Assembly (NCBI GenBank): GCA_022822135.1
Contig: JAJECH010000004.1
Location: forward strand, 62,001-126,000
Length of the DNA: 64,000 bases
Source of the DNA: Pseudomonadales bacterium
GTDB lineage: Bacteria > Pseudomonadota > Gammaproteobacteria > Pseudomonadales > Azotimanducaceae
Direction of reading: 5' to 3'
This document shows positions 54,235 to 63,554 of this stretch, piece by piece. Numbering within the stretch: the stretch's first letter is position 1; the number at the start of each line of letters is the position of its first letter. Position numbers and translations under genes: made by a program. Under the pieces are notes generated by a model. It worked only from the letters and a program-made list of their open reading frames with translations. It was not told the DNA's origin and searched no databases.

Positions 54235-55341
54235 ATGTTCGAACTTACCCCATTTAAAGTTGAAATTGCTGACAGTGATCTCGCTTCACTTAAGTCAAAG
54301 TTAGAGCTTACGCGGTTACCTGAGGCGGAAACAGTCGACGATTGGACGCAAGGCGTCCCGCTCGATTACGTGCGCGACGTCAAGAACTATTGGCATAACG
54401 AATACGACTGGCGACGATGCGAGTCACGAATTAATCAGTACGAACAATTTACCACAGAGGTCTTCGGCCTCACCATTCACTTTCTGCACATTCAAAGTGC
54501 CGCTTCTGATGCGCAGGCTCTCGTCTTGACGCACGGATGGCCGGGTTCAATCGTCGAGTTCCTTGATGTGATCGAACCCTTAAGCAAGTCATTTCATTTA
54601 GTCATTCCTTGTTTACCCGGATATGGATTCTCTGGTAAACCCACTCACCATGGATGGAACGTCGAAAAAACCGCAAATGCTTGGAACACGATCATGCTTC
54701 GTCTCGGCTACGATGAATATCTAGCGCAAGGTGGCGATTGGGGAGCCGCGGTCACCACCTCCCTCGCCACCAATCATGACGACCATTGTGTCGGCATGCA
54801 CACCAACATGCCTACCGTTGGACCAGATCGAGATACCATGGAAGACCTAACCGAATTTGAGCAAGAAGCGTTAAAAGGAAGTCAGTTTTATCAGGACTGG
54901 GATTCCGGCTATTCAAAACAGCAGAGTACCCGACCTCAAACTCTTGGTTACGGACTTGTAGATTCGCCGATTGGCCAAGCCGCGTGGATCCTTGAGAAGT
55001 TCTTCCAGTGGACTGACTGTCAAGGTCACCCAGAAAATGTCCTCACGCGCGACCAACTACTCGACAATGTGATGATGTATTGGCTATCCGGCAGCGGTGC
55101 TTCAAGCGCACGTCTGTACTGGGAGAGCTTTGGCCGCGGCGGTCGAGCGAAGGATGTCACGATTCCATCCGGGGTAACGATTTACCCTAAGGAGATCTTC
55201 AAGGCATCTGAGCGTTGGGTTCGAAGACGTTACAAGAATCTAAAACACTATCGAATTCAAGATCGCGGTGGTCACTTTGCCGCGTTTGAACAACCTAAAC
55301 TCTTTGCTGAAGATCTGCTGGAATGCTTCAATAGTTTCTGA
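54235..55341 (+). CDS. Epoxide hydrolase family protein
   Basis: A 368-residue alpha/beta hydrolase with the N-terminal EHN domain (residues 1-110, FELTPFKVEIADSDL) typical of juvenile-hormone-type epoxide hydrolases. HGWPGSIVEF near residue 105 is the oxyanion motif. QGGDWGAAV near residue 167 supplies the nucleophile Asp in place of Ser. RGGHFAAFEQP near residue 345 is the catalytic His. The charge-relay Glu and the cap Tyr are likely but not individually fixed. ATG 54235 begins the conserved domain; the frame has an upstream TTG. Confidence 0.88.
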   Translation: MFELTPFKVEIADSDLASLKSKLELTRLPEAETVDDWTQGVPLDYVRDVKNYWHNEYDWRRCESRINQYEQFTTEVFGLTIHFLHIQSAASDAQALVLTHGWPGSIVEFLDVIEPLSKSFHLVIPCLPGYGFSGKPTHHGWNVEKTANAWNTIMLRLGYDEYLAQGGDWGAAVTTSLATNHDDHCVGMHTNMPTVGPDRDTMEDLTEFEQEALKGSQFYQDWDSGYSKQQSTRPQTLGYGLVDSPIGQAAWILEKFFQWTDCQGHPENVLTRDQLLDNVMMYWLSGSGASSARLYWESFGRGGRAKDVTIPSGVTIYPKEIFKASERWVRRRYKNLKHYRIQDRGGHFAAFEQPKLFAEDLLECFNSF

Positions 55342-55421
55342 AGAAATTTCATCGACTTTCCTCATCACTGAATGCTACAACCGCCCTATTCAATCCCGAT
55401 GGCTCACTCAGGAGCACCGCA

Positions 55422-58259
55422 ATGAATCCCTCTCGTTCTCTCAAGCTACTATTAACAGCCAGCGCGCTCACTGCGTGGTTGCTCGGATGCGCCACCACCG
55501 AAGCGCCCGAGCCTGAGCCAATTGCGGTTGAACCGGAATCGGATGAGATCACCATCATTAAAAGTCCAAATGACGATCATTCCTACCGCTATCTCAAGCT
55601 CGAGAATGACCTTACCGTCATCCTGGTACACCGGCCCGAGGAAGGAAAAGCCGGTGCGGCGCTCGCCGTAAGTCGAGGTTCGAACGATGATCTTCCTGAG
55701 TACGAAGGCATCGCACATTTTCTGGAACACATGCTGTTCTTGGGAACTGAAAAGTACCCTGACCCCGACGGCTACTCAGATTTCATTTCTAAATACGGTG
55801 GAAACCGCAACGCCTATACAGCAACCGAGCTGACGAACTATTACTTCGATATCGACGAAGAGTATTTCGCGGAAGCACTCGATCGATTTGCTCAGTTTTT
55901 CACTGCGCCTCTATTGGATGAAACTTATGTCGATCGAGAGAAGAACGCAGTTCATTCCGAGTACCAAATGCAAATGCGTAGCGACGTCTGGCGCGGCATG
56001 TCGGTCATGAAAACCATCATGAACCCAGATCATCCGATGTCTAAATTCAATATCGGCAGCAATGAGACGCTCGCAGATGTCGATCGGGCTATCGTGAAGG
56101 ATTTCTATGAGAACAACTACTCTGCGGATCAGATGGTGCTCGTCACGGTAAGTGAGCGCAGCCTAGATGATCAGGAAGCACTCGTGCGCGAACGTTTTAG
56201 TGACGTACCAAATCGCGAATTAGGGGAAGCGCCAGTTCCGCCGAGCTCGTACGACATGGATTCATTGCCGTTCGCGTACGGGTACCAGACCATCATGTCG
56301 AATCGTTCGCTCTCGATTGGATTTCCGGTACCGGATGTCATGCCTCACAATCGAACAAAACCGTTGAACTATCTAAGCAATTTGCTCGGTCACGAAGGTG
56401 AAGGAAGTTTGCACCAACTACTGCAAGATCGTGGTTGGATCAACTCACTATCCGCAGGAGGGGGTCGATCAGACCGTGGTAATTCTGAATTCGGCGTATC
56501 CGTCGGTGTAACAGAGAGTGGATGGCAGCATCTCGATGAAATACATGGACTCATTTTTGCGTACATCGATAGCATCCGTGCGCATCCAATTGAAAAATGG
56601 CGATACGACGAACAAACAGCCGTCCGGAGATTGAACTTTCGCTTTTTGGAACAAGGATCAACAATCGGTACGGCGAATCAACTCGTAAATAACGCGCAGA
56701 TCTTCGAACCTGAAGATCTAATCCAAGGCCCTTACGTGATGGAAGAATTCAACGAGGAGCTAATCGGCGATTACTTAAGTTATCTAACGCGCGAAAACTC
56801 GGTTACACGTATTTCTGCCCCTGACATTGAAACGGACAAGACGGAAAAATGGTTCAACGTCCCCTATACGTTAACTCCGGACATCGACACAACCCATGTT
56901 GTCGATCATGAGTTTACCCTCCCAGAACCCAACGTATACATTCCGGAGGACACCTCAGTTATCGCCGGCATAAACGAATCCATACCTTCCCTCCTCCACG
57001 ACGCCGACGGACTTCAGATCTGGCACGCGACCGATACAGCGTTTAGCGTCCCCAAGGCATACATTACCGTGCGATTCCAATACGCCGAACCCCTTTCAGG
57101 TCCTGGCGATGTGGTTAAAAACGCATTACTTTCGAGACTACTGAATATCAAACTCAATGTTCGCTCATACCCCGCTGTCGTTGCGGGACTTTACGGAGGG
57201 TTCGGATCACATTCAGAAGGGTTGTCCATCACGGTAAACGGCTACGATGACAAACAGACACTCTTGCTGAATGACATGTTGAAGTTGCTCAACGAATTCG
57301 AGATTGACGAGAAGCAACTAGAAAATCAAAAAGTTGAACTCGCGAAACAATACAACAATTTCAAGGACGTGCGACCGTATCAGCAAGCCTTCAGCACGAT
57401 TTCGCACACGTTGATGAGTTCATCTTGGGCGCCGAGCGTACTAAAAACGAATGTAGACGACGTAACGAGCGAAATGCTCGCCGACTGGATGGACGCACGA
57501 CTAGCCCAGGTCGCTGCGACTGTACTCATCGTTGGAAATGTGACAGCAGAAGATAGCAAGGCGATCGGCGACACGATATCGAACGCGATGAACCTTGAAG
57601 CCAGCGAGCGACGAGTGCCGTCTATTCATCTCTTAAGCGAGCTCCACACGAGAAACCTAAACATCGAGCATAACGACGCGGTCTACCTTGTCAGTTTCTT
57701 TGGTGAGAATGACAGCATTGAAGAGAGAGCCATGATCCGGCTCCTATCCCAAGTCGTGTCTTCAGCGTACTTCAATGAGCTACGCACTGAACAACAGCTC
57801 GGTTACGCTACGATCTCTCAGTCGATGCAGCTATTCAAGCACCCTTCAATGGTGTTCCTTGTTCAGTCGCCTGTAGCAGATGTCGGGCACATACAAACGG
57901 CTACTAACCAATTTATCGCGCAACGTCGGCACGAACTTGAATCGATGACCCAAGAAGAATTCGACGGATACAAACAGGGGCTGGTGACAAGCTTGCTGGA
58001 GAAAGACAAAAACCTAGGTGAAAGGTCTTCCAGGTATCAGGGCGACGTTGTGTATCAGAATCCATCTTTCAACACGCGTGAACAATTGGCGGCGGTGATC
58101 CGTGAAGCCAGCCTGGATGATTTGAGAGCAACGTATGACCGTATTCTCGATTTGGATAGTCCTCGGCGACTTGAGGTCTACAGTCCTGGACAAAAAGGTG
58201 GAACGCTTACCCAAGGTGTTGCGATTACCGATCCGACGATTTTCAAACAACACGATTGA
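55422..58259 (+). CDS. M16 family zinc metallopeptidase (pitrilysin/protease III-like lipoprotein)
   Basis: A 945-residue M16 peptidase of the PtrA/insulysin type. The N-terminal signal ends in LLGC, a lipobox, so it is probably a lipoprotein of the cell envelope, unlike soluble periplasmic E. coli PtrA. The inverted zinc motif HFLEHMLF lies near residue 103 with the third ligand Glu in the REKNAVHSEY segment near residue 177. A degenerate second M16 half and a C-terminal EQQLGYA segment near residue 790 follow. It overlaps dinG by 17 bases at its end. Confidence 0.9.
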   Translation: MNPSRSLKLLLTASALTAWLLGCATTEAPEPEPIAVEPESDEITIIKSPNDDHSYRYLKLENDLTVILVHRPEEGKAGAALAVSRGSNDDLPEYEGIAHFLEHMLFLGTEKYPDPDGYSDFISKYGGNRNAYTATELTNYYFDIDEEYFAEALDRFAQFFTAPLLDETYVDREKNAVHSEYQMQMRSDVWRGMSVMKTIMNPDHPMSKFNIGSNETLADVDRAIVKDFYENNYSADQMVLVTVSERSLDDQEALVRERFSDVPNRELGEAPVPPSSYDMDSLPFAYGYQTIMSNRSLSIGFPVPDVMPHNRTKPLNYLSNLLGHEGEGSLHQLLQDRGWINSLSAGGGRSDRGNSEFGVSVGVTESGWQHLDEIHGLIFAYIDSIRAHPIEKWRYDEQTAVRRLNFRFLEQGSTIGTANQLVNNAQIFEPEDLIQGPYVMEEFNEELIGDYLSYLTRENSVTRISAPDIETDKTEKWFNVPYTLTPDIDTTHVVDHEFTLPEPNVYIPEDTSVIAGINESIPSLLHDADGLQIWHATDTAFSVPKAYITVRFQYAEPLSGPGDVVKNALLSRLLNIKLNVRSYPAVVAGLYGGFGSHSEGLSITVNGYDDKQTLLLNDMLKLLNEFEIDEKQLENQKVELAKQYNNFKDVRPYQQAFSTISHTLMSSSWAPSVLKTNVDDVTSEMLADWMDARLAQVAATVLIVGNVTAEDSKAIGDTISNAMNLEASERRVPSIHLLSELHTRNLNIEHNDAVYLVSFFGENDSIEERAMIRLLSQVVSSAYFNELRTEQQLGYATISQSMQLFKHPSMVFLVQSPVADVGHIQTATNQFIAQRRHELESMTQEEFDGYKQGLVTSLLEKDKNLGERSSRYQGDVVYQNPSFNTREQLAAVIREASLDDLRATYDRILDLDSPRRLEVYSPGQKGGTLTQGVAITDPTIFKQHD

Positions 58260-60333
58260 CGGGGTTCTTTAGGTCGACGATCTCAAACTCTGGCAAGGGT
58301 CGAACGAGCTCATCACAGTATTGCTTTCGTTCGATGATTCGTCGATCTAAAACCGTAATCCAGCCGCGATCCGTTTCGCTTCGGAGGAGCCTTCCACATG
58401 CCTGGAACAACCGCAACGAGGCTTGAGGTACATCGTATTGCATGAAGGCGTTCTCCAATCCCAGCACCTCTTTTTGGGATTTAATGACCGGATCGTCTGG
58501 AACGTTGAACGGGATACGCATGATCACCACGTGCTGACAGTAGTCGCCAGGCAGGTCTACGCCTTCTCGATACGAGACTAGCCCGAAGATGTAGCTTTGA
58601 CCGCCCTTATCGATCGTCTCTCGATGCTTCCTGAGCGTTTCAGCCATCGAGAGATCGTCTTGCATCAGACAAAGCTCACGGAAACTGCTCGGCAGTTGCT
58701 TGAATACAGCTACCATATCGAAGCGCGAGGTGAACAAGACCAAGCCGCTTCGGTTCTTCGTTAGTACCTGTGGCAAATATGCCGCCGCCGCACGATTGAA
58801 GGCTTCGCCTCCGGGCTGACTGAAGCCGATATTTGCGACTTGAAACTTCACATTTCGCCGAAAGTCGAAGGGGCTCGCAATGCGCTTGAAGTGGTCGTCT
58901 GGCAGGTTTAAACCGACCTCCTGCTTGAACTGGTCGAAAGCCTGACTCGAGTATATGGTCGCTGAAGTGCAAATGACACCATGTGCCTGAGACCAAACGG
59001 TCTCATTAAGGATTTCTTCAACCGCGATGGGTACGGTATGCATCCGCCAATCCTCATCGTCTGGCGACAACCAGCGAGCTGACGCGATCGGGGAGTCAGA
59101 ACCCCAGTCCTCGAACAACGAGGTCAGATCCCGAGTAGTCATCAGCAATTCGGTTAACGAACGCACTGCTCGACCGAGTACGTCGGTGTTTATCCACATA
59201 GGCAGATTTGCACGCGCCTCATCAAGCGTTGTGAACATCTCGTTTAACACCACGTGCAGACCACCCAAAGTACTCGCTAACACGCCGGCATGCTCGCGCG
59301 TCGTTTCATCCACACGACCTGCAACGAACCGAAAAACCTTATGTTGCGAATCTGATTCCACGGCGTTCGTTCGAATCAAGTCCGCAAGGTGGTGGCGGAA
59401 ACGGTCGATGAGTGGCGGTACGCGCGGCACTATATCGAGTATGTCCTGCTGTGAACTAGAAAGAGGATGGCCTTCCTCAACCTGATTCATCAAACGACTA
59501 ACAAAATCCTCAACCTTTTCGACGGCATCCGTTACAGCAGAAGTGCTTGCCCTGATCGCGCCCGAATTCATGACAATATCAGCCAGACGGTGTACCTCGT
59601 CAAACACGTAAATACAGTCCTCGGGCGCGGGAAGCATGTCGATTCCCTCTCGACCCGACGCCATGAGCAGACTGTAGTTGGTTACGACGACGTCTAATGC
59701 GGAGACTTTATTGCGAGCACGAAAATACGGACACGGCTTCGCGTACTCGCATGAGTTGCGATGGCACCCCAATGCGTCAGTGGTGAAGGAGCTTCGGTGT
59801 CGACCTGCTAGTGGGATGGGAGCTGCATCCATATCGCCGTCCCACTGACGAGTATTGAATCGATCTAGTAAGTCACTCGCAATTCGACGGTCAGTTCGCG
59901 AAGGGTTTTCGTTACCGAATAAATCGATTGATGTATCACCCTGTGAGTGCGCGTTCTTATCGAGTCGATCGATGCACGCATAACGACGTCGACCCTTCAT
60001 AATGCCAAACGTCAAACCGGGCGAGAACAGGTTTGCGAGTTGCTGTAACTCTGCGTGCAGTAGTTGCTGCTGCAGCAGTACGGTTGACGTCACGATGACT
60101 AACGTCTTCCCTTTTCGCCGGGCTTCGATCGCCGCAGGAATGCAATATGCGACAGTTTTGCCAGTGCCAGTTCCGGCTTCGACAACGCCAATTCGGGCTT
60201 GTGTCCGCGTCAAGGAATCGGCGATGAACCGCATCATGTCCAGCTGACCTTGACGCGCTGTGTAACCTTGATCACTTAACCAAGCTTGGTAAAAGCGTTT
60301 GGCGTCTTCAAAAAGCAATTCGGATTCAGACAT
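58243..60333 (-). CDS. dinG: DinG-family ATP-dependent DNA helicase
   Basis: A 696-residue superfamily 2 XPD-like helicase. Walker A EAGTGTGKTVAY lies near residue 50, the DEVH box YVFDEVHRLAD near residue 248, and motif VI RLFQACGRLLRSETD near the C-terminus. Cys residues in RYACIDR, LGCHRNSCEYAKPCPYF supply the four ligands of the Fe-S cluster. DinG unwinds R-loops and other structures at transcription-replication conflicts. ATG 60333 starts the family-like MSESELLFEDAKRFYQAW. It shares the CATG at 60331-60334 with the divergent gene's start. Confidence 0.92.
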   Translation of the reverse strand: MSESELLFEDAKRFYQAWLSDQGYTARQGQLDMMRFIADSLTRTQARIGVVEAGTGTGKTVAYCIPAAIEARRKGKTLVIVTSTVLLQQQLLHAELQQLANLFSPGLTFGIMKGRRRYACIDRLDKNAHSQGDTSIDLFGNENPSRTDRRIASDLLDRFNTRQWDGDMDAAPIPLAGRHRSSFTTDALGCHRNSCEYAKPCPYFRARNKVSALDVVVTNYSLLMASGREGIDMLPAPEDCIYVFDEVHRLADIVMNSGAIRASTSAVTDAVEKVEDFVSRLMNQVEEGHPLSSSQQDILDIVPRVPPLIDRFRHHLADLIRTNAVESDSQHKVFRFVAGRVDETTREHAGVLASTLGGLHVVLNEMFTTLDEARANLPMWINTDVLGRAVRSLTELLMTTRDLTSLFEDWGSDSPIASARWLSPDDEDWRMHTVPIAVEEILNETVWSQAHGVICTSATIYSSQAFDQFKQEVGLNLPDDHFKRIASPFDFRRNVKFQVANIGFSQPGGEAFNRAAAAYLPQVLTKNRSGLVLFTSRFDMVAVFKQLPSSFRELCLMQDDLSMAETLRKHRETIDKGGQSYIFGLVSYREGVDLPGDYCQHVVIMRIPFNVPDDPVIKSQKEVLGLENAFMQYDVPQASLRLFQACGRLLRSETDRGWITVLDRRIIERKQYCDELVRPLPEFEIVDLKNPVNRVV

Positions 60334-61432
60334 GCAATTGAGGTTTAAGACCTGCCAGTCCGTCCTTCTCAGCGTGGCGGTAAGTTTAGGGTCTAGCTGG
60401 GCGTGGGCGTTACCCGATGGTTTCGACCTAAGGGTCCTTTCAGATGAAGTGCCGAACGCACGACAAATGGTCGAATCCGAATCGGGCAATATCTATGTTG
60501 GTTCACGGCGACTTGGAAATGTCTATGCCGTTATACCAAACGACGAAAAGACAGACGCAGACGTCTTTGTGATTGCATCGGATTTGCCGATGCCGTCTGG
60601 CGTGACCATGATCGGCGATGACCTCATCATTGGTGCGCTCAATCAGGTGTTACGGATTCGTGACATCGACAAGGTATTCGCCGATGAACCGGTTCTTGAA
60701 ACAATCACGGATGACCTCCCAGACAAGACTCACCATGGCTGGAAGTATCTCGACCGTGACGCTGAAGGATTCCTGTATCTCAATGTCGGTGCCCCGTGCA
60801 ATATCTGTCTATCTGATGACGAACGATTTGCGAGCATTCTGCGGATGGACCCAAGCACCGGCGAGACCACAATCTATGCTCGCGGCGTGCGAAACAGCGT
60901 TGGCTTTGCTTGGCATCCGATTACCAGACTCATGTGGTTTTCGGATAACGGCCGCGATTGGATGGGACCTGAAGTGCCATTAGAAGAGATAAACGTCGTA
61001 ACGACACCGGGTGAACATTTCGGTTATCCATTCATCCACGCCGGTGTCGTCAAGGACACGGTATACGGAGCAGACAAGAATCCGGATGACTACACAAAAC
61101 CTGTGTTTTACATTCGGGCGCACTCCGCTGCGCTAGGCGTGGCCTTCTATACCAGTGATCAGTTTCCAGCAGAATACAAGAATGCACTGTTCGTCGCAGA
61201 GCATGGCTCATGGAATCATGCTCCCGGAGCACCTCGTGGTTTTCAAGTTTCCGTTATTCGTGAGACCGAAAATGGTCTGCGCTACGACCCGTTTGCGGAT
61301 CACTGGCTTGTCGACGGCCAAGTGAAAGGGCGCCCTAATGACGTGCTACCTCTTCGTGACGGTAGTCTGCTAATCAGCGATGACCAAAATGGCGCAATTT
61401 ACAGAGTCACGTATTCAAGCGAAGAGGACTAG
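60332..61432 (+). CDS. PQQ-dependent sugar dehydrogenase-like beta-propeller protein
   Basis: A 366-residue exported protein. ATG 60332 gives a signal peptide (about residues 1-26, ending SSWAWA) followed by a six-bladed beta-propeller of the soluble glucose/sorbosone dehydrogenase type. HHGWKYLDRDAEGFLYLNVGAP near residue 124 and GVRNSVGFAWHP near residue 188 are typical; HHG holds the PQQ-site His. DNGRDWMGPEVP and EHFGYPF near residues 208 and 229 also match. Substrate and true PQQ use are inferred. The start codon overlaps that of dinG on the other strand. It overlaps the following transglycosylase by four bases. Confidence 0.88.
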   Translation: MQLRFKTCQSVLLSVAVSLGSSWAWALPDGFDLRVLSDEVPNARQMVESESGNIYVGSRRLGNVYAVIPNDEKTDADVFVIASDLPMPSGVTMIGDDLIIGALNQVLRIRDIDKVFADEPVLETITDDLPDKTHHGWKYLDRDAEGFLYLNVGAPCNICLSDDERFASILRMDPSTGETTIYARGVRNSVGFAWHPITRLMWFSDNGRDWMGPEVPLEEINVVTTPGEHFGYPFIHAGVVKDTVYGADKNPDDYTKPVFYIRAHSAALGVAFYTSDQFPAEYKNALFVAEHGSWNHAPGAPRGFQVSVIRETENGLRYDPFADHWLVDGQVKGRPNDVLPLRDGSLLISDDQNGAIYRVTYSSEED

Positions 61433-62058
61433 CCAAACCAGCCGCGATTCCTAACGGTGCACGTCCGTAACTGACGCTCATATTGCTGCACTTGGCGTTG
61501 GAATCTCGCCACAGAGTTCCTAATCCCAGGGGAGTTTCTCCACGCGCCAGACTGATATCCAGTAAGTCCTGCGTGATAGCTGGCGTATAGCGCTTCCGTA
61601 TTCGTCGTCGCGACACCGAGATGTTTGACGGTTCGGTTCAAATACCAACCTACAAAATCGATACTGTCCGCGAAATTCGTTCGACTTGCAGTACGGTTTT
61701 TGGTGGCTTTAACGTAATCATCCCACGTCTCTTCTTTCGCCTGGGAATAACCCAGCGAAGTCGATAAACGCCTCCCAGGAATAAAGCCGAGAATCTTCTT
61801 GCGCGGGGGTCGCGCCGTTGCTCGAAAACTAGATTCTTTGTAAATAACAGCCATCATGGTCGGAATCGGGATACCCCATTTCTTTTCACTACGAGCCGCG
61901 GATCGATACCAAGATCGCTTTTCGTCAAATATCCGACAAATATCGTCTGAGTTACTCGGGGGCGAGGTAGATACACACGCGACTAACGTTCCGACTGCAA
62001 CTACGACCATAGACGCTATTACGAAGAGCGACGGAATTCGCAATTTCAAACTTCCCAC
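61429..62058 (-). CDS. Transglycosylase SLT-domain lipoprotein
   Basis: A 209-residue protein with a signal and lipobox (TLVACVST), so likely lipid-anchored in the envelope. YKESSF near residue 72 holds the catalytic Glu of soluble lytic transglycosylases. GYSQAKEETWDDY near residue 103 and YASYHAGLTGY near residue 158 are the following SLT signatures. It would cleave peptidoglycan between MurNAc and GlcNAc to give 1,6-anhydro ends. Start is GTG 62058. It is divergent from bcp. Confidence 0.87.
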   Translation of the reverse strand: MGSLKLRIPSLFVIASMVVVAVGTLVACVSTSPPSNSDDICRIFDEKRSWYRSAARSEKKWGIPIPTMMAVIYKESSFRATARPPRKKILGFIPGRRLSTSLGYSQAKEETWDDYVKATKNRTASRTNFADSIDFVGWYLNRTVKHLGVATTNTEALYASYHAGLTGYQSGAWRNSPGIRNSVARFQRQVQQYERQLRTCTVRNRGWFG

Positions 62059-62082
62059 GATTGAATTTCGGTTTTACAATAC

Positions 62083-62097
62083 ATTGATATTATCAAT
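62083..62097. promoter_or_regulatory. 15-base palindrome between the transglycosylase gene and bcp
   Basis: ATTGATA-T-TATCAAT is a perfect 7-1-7 inverted repeat in the 123-base divergent region. It resembles an FNR site (TTGAT-N4-ATCAA) but has three, not four, central bases. It may be an operator for either gene. Confidence 0.4.
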
Positions 62098-62181
62098 CTA
62101 ACAGTTAGTCTCGTCCGCAATTTTCAAACCTACCAAAAGCACTCGCATATACTAAACACTGATGACCACACGGTAAAAACC

Positions 62182-62646
62182 ATGGCGATTGAAGAAGGAA
62201 AAAAGGCACCGCTCTTCACACTACCCGATCACTTGGGTAACAAGATTGCGTTACGCGAGCTGAAAGGAAAGGACGTCATCCTATTCTTCTACCCCAAAGA
62301 TCACACGCCTGGTTGCACAAAAGAAGCTTGCGGTTTTGCTGATAACTACAAGGCGATTCGCAAAACTGGTGCTGTCGTATTTGGCGTCTCGATGGACGAT
62401 GCTGCGTCGCACAAGAAATTTCGCAAGGACTACAAGTTGCCATACAAACTCCTGACTGATGCCAATCACAAGGTTATGGAGAAGTACGAGGCGTATGGCG
62501 AAAAGATCATGTACGGCAAAACGCGGATGGGTGTGATACGTTCGACGGTCTGGATCGGAAAAGACGGCAAGGTCGTTAGACACTGGCGTCGAGTTCCCAA
62601 GGCCGCCGATCATCCTCAGAAGGTGCTTGAAGCCTTAACTGCCTAA
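62182..62646 (+). CDS. bcp: Thioredoxin-dependent thiol peroxidase Bcp
   Basis: A 154-residue atypical two-Cys peroxiredoxin of the PrxQ/Bcp type. FYPKDHTPGCTKEACGFAD near residue 36 carries the peroxidatic Cys and, five residues on, the resolving Cys. It reduces hydroperoxides with electrons from thioredoxin in the cytoplasm. Length equals E. coli Bcp (156). A hairpin follows at 62651-62670. Confidence 0.96.
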   Translation: MAIEEGKKAPLFTLPDHLGNKIALRELKGKDVILFFYPKDHTPGCTKEACGFADNYKAIRKTGAVVFGVSMDDAASHKKFRKDYKLPYKLLTDANHKVMEKYEAYGEKIMYGKTRMGVIRSTVWIGKDGKVVRHWRRVPKAADHPQKVLEALTA

Positions 62647-62650
62647 TACA

Positions 62651-62670
62651 TCCCGATCGCAAGATCGGGA
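62651..62670. terminator. Hairpin between bcp and the FAH-family gene
   Basis: TCCCGATC-GCAA-GATCGGGA forms an 8-bp stem with a GCAA (GNRA-type) loop right after the bcp stop. It lacks a T-run on either strand, so termination is plausible but not certain. It could serve both convergent genes. Confidence 0.5.
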
Positions 62671-62700
62671 GCGATCAAAATTCGCGTTTCTGCACTGTCG

Positions 62701-63543
62701 TCAACCGACGACGATATTGTTTCGCAATGTACCCACTGGATCGACAGTGATCTCAATCACGTCGCCTTCGTCCATGAAAACGGGTGGGTTCCGCGCAGAG
62801 CCAACACCGCCGGGCGTTCCCGTCACGATGACGTCTCCAGGGACTAGATCAGTAAACGTAGAACAGTAAGCGAGCAGATCAGCAAATCCGAACACTAGCT
62901 GCTTGGACTTCGCGTTCTGCATCACGTTGCCGTTGAGTCGTGTAGTGATCTCCATTTCGTCGAGATCACCGACTTCGTCTGGTGTCATCATCCACGGACC
63001 AAACCCACCGGTTCCGGTGAAGTTCTTGCCAGGAGTGAACTGACTGGTGTGACGTTGGTAGTCGCGCACACTTCCATCGTTGTAACAACTGAACCCGGCG
63101 ACGTAACCAAGCCAGTCCGCCGCAGCGACACGTCGAGCATGACGGCCGATGATCATCGCGATTTCACCCTCATAGTCCAACGCCTTCGACTCGAAGGGTC
63201 GTACCATATTCTCCAAGTGTCCAACTTGCGCAGCAGCGAAACGCACGAAGATGGTTGGGTTGTCCTCACCCCCTCGACCGGTTTCAGCCTGATGGTCGCG
63301 GTAGTTCAGACCAACACAAAGGATTTTGTCGGGATTTGTAAGCGTCGGAAGATACTCAATACTGTCTAGCGATAAAGGTGCCGCTTCAACGTTCTGTGCG
63401 GCCAATCCTTCAAGTGCACCTGCCGTAAGCGCATCCTTCAAGGTGGAATACGGGCATTCTGCACCAACACAGACAATCTGATCGTCCGCGTTGAGATAGC
63501 CAAATGTTTCCTCGCCATCGTGACGAAATGAGAGCCAGCGCAT
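62701..63543 (-). CDS. Fumarylacetoacetate hydrolase family protein
   Basis: A 280-residue FAH-superfamily enzyme. LCVGLNYRDHQAETG near residue 75 and LDYEGEIAMIIG near residue 122 hold the metal Glu residues. YNDGSVRDYQRHTSQFTPGKNFTG near residue 158 and VTGTPGGVG near residue 241 complete the site. Family members are acylpyruvases, hydratases or decarboxylases acting on ring-cleavage products. It follows the alcohol dehydrogenase gene by 11 bases on the same strand, so the two are probably one catabolic operon. Confidence 0.9.
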   Translation of the reverse strand: MRWLSFRHDGEETFGYLNADDQIVCVGAECPYSTLKDALTAGALEGLAAQNVEAAPLSLDSIEYLPTLTNPDKILCVGLNYRDHQAETGRGGEDNPTIFVRFAAAQVGHLENMVRPFESKALDYEGEIAMIIGRHARRVAAADWLGYVAGFSCYNDGSVRDYQRHTSQFTPGKNFTGTGGFGPWMMTPDEVGDLDEMEITTRLNGNVMQNAKSKQLVFGFADLLAYCSTFTDLVPGDVIVTGTPGGVGSARNPPVFMDEGDVIEITVDPVGTLRNNIVVG

Positions 63544-63554
63544 TAGTGAATTCC

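Noticed and set aside
62083-62097. FNR binding site
   Set aside because: The half-sites are separated by three bases rather than four; kept only as an unnamed palindrome.
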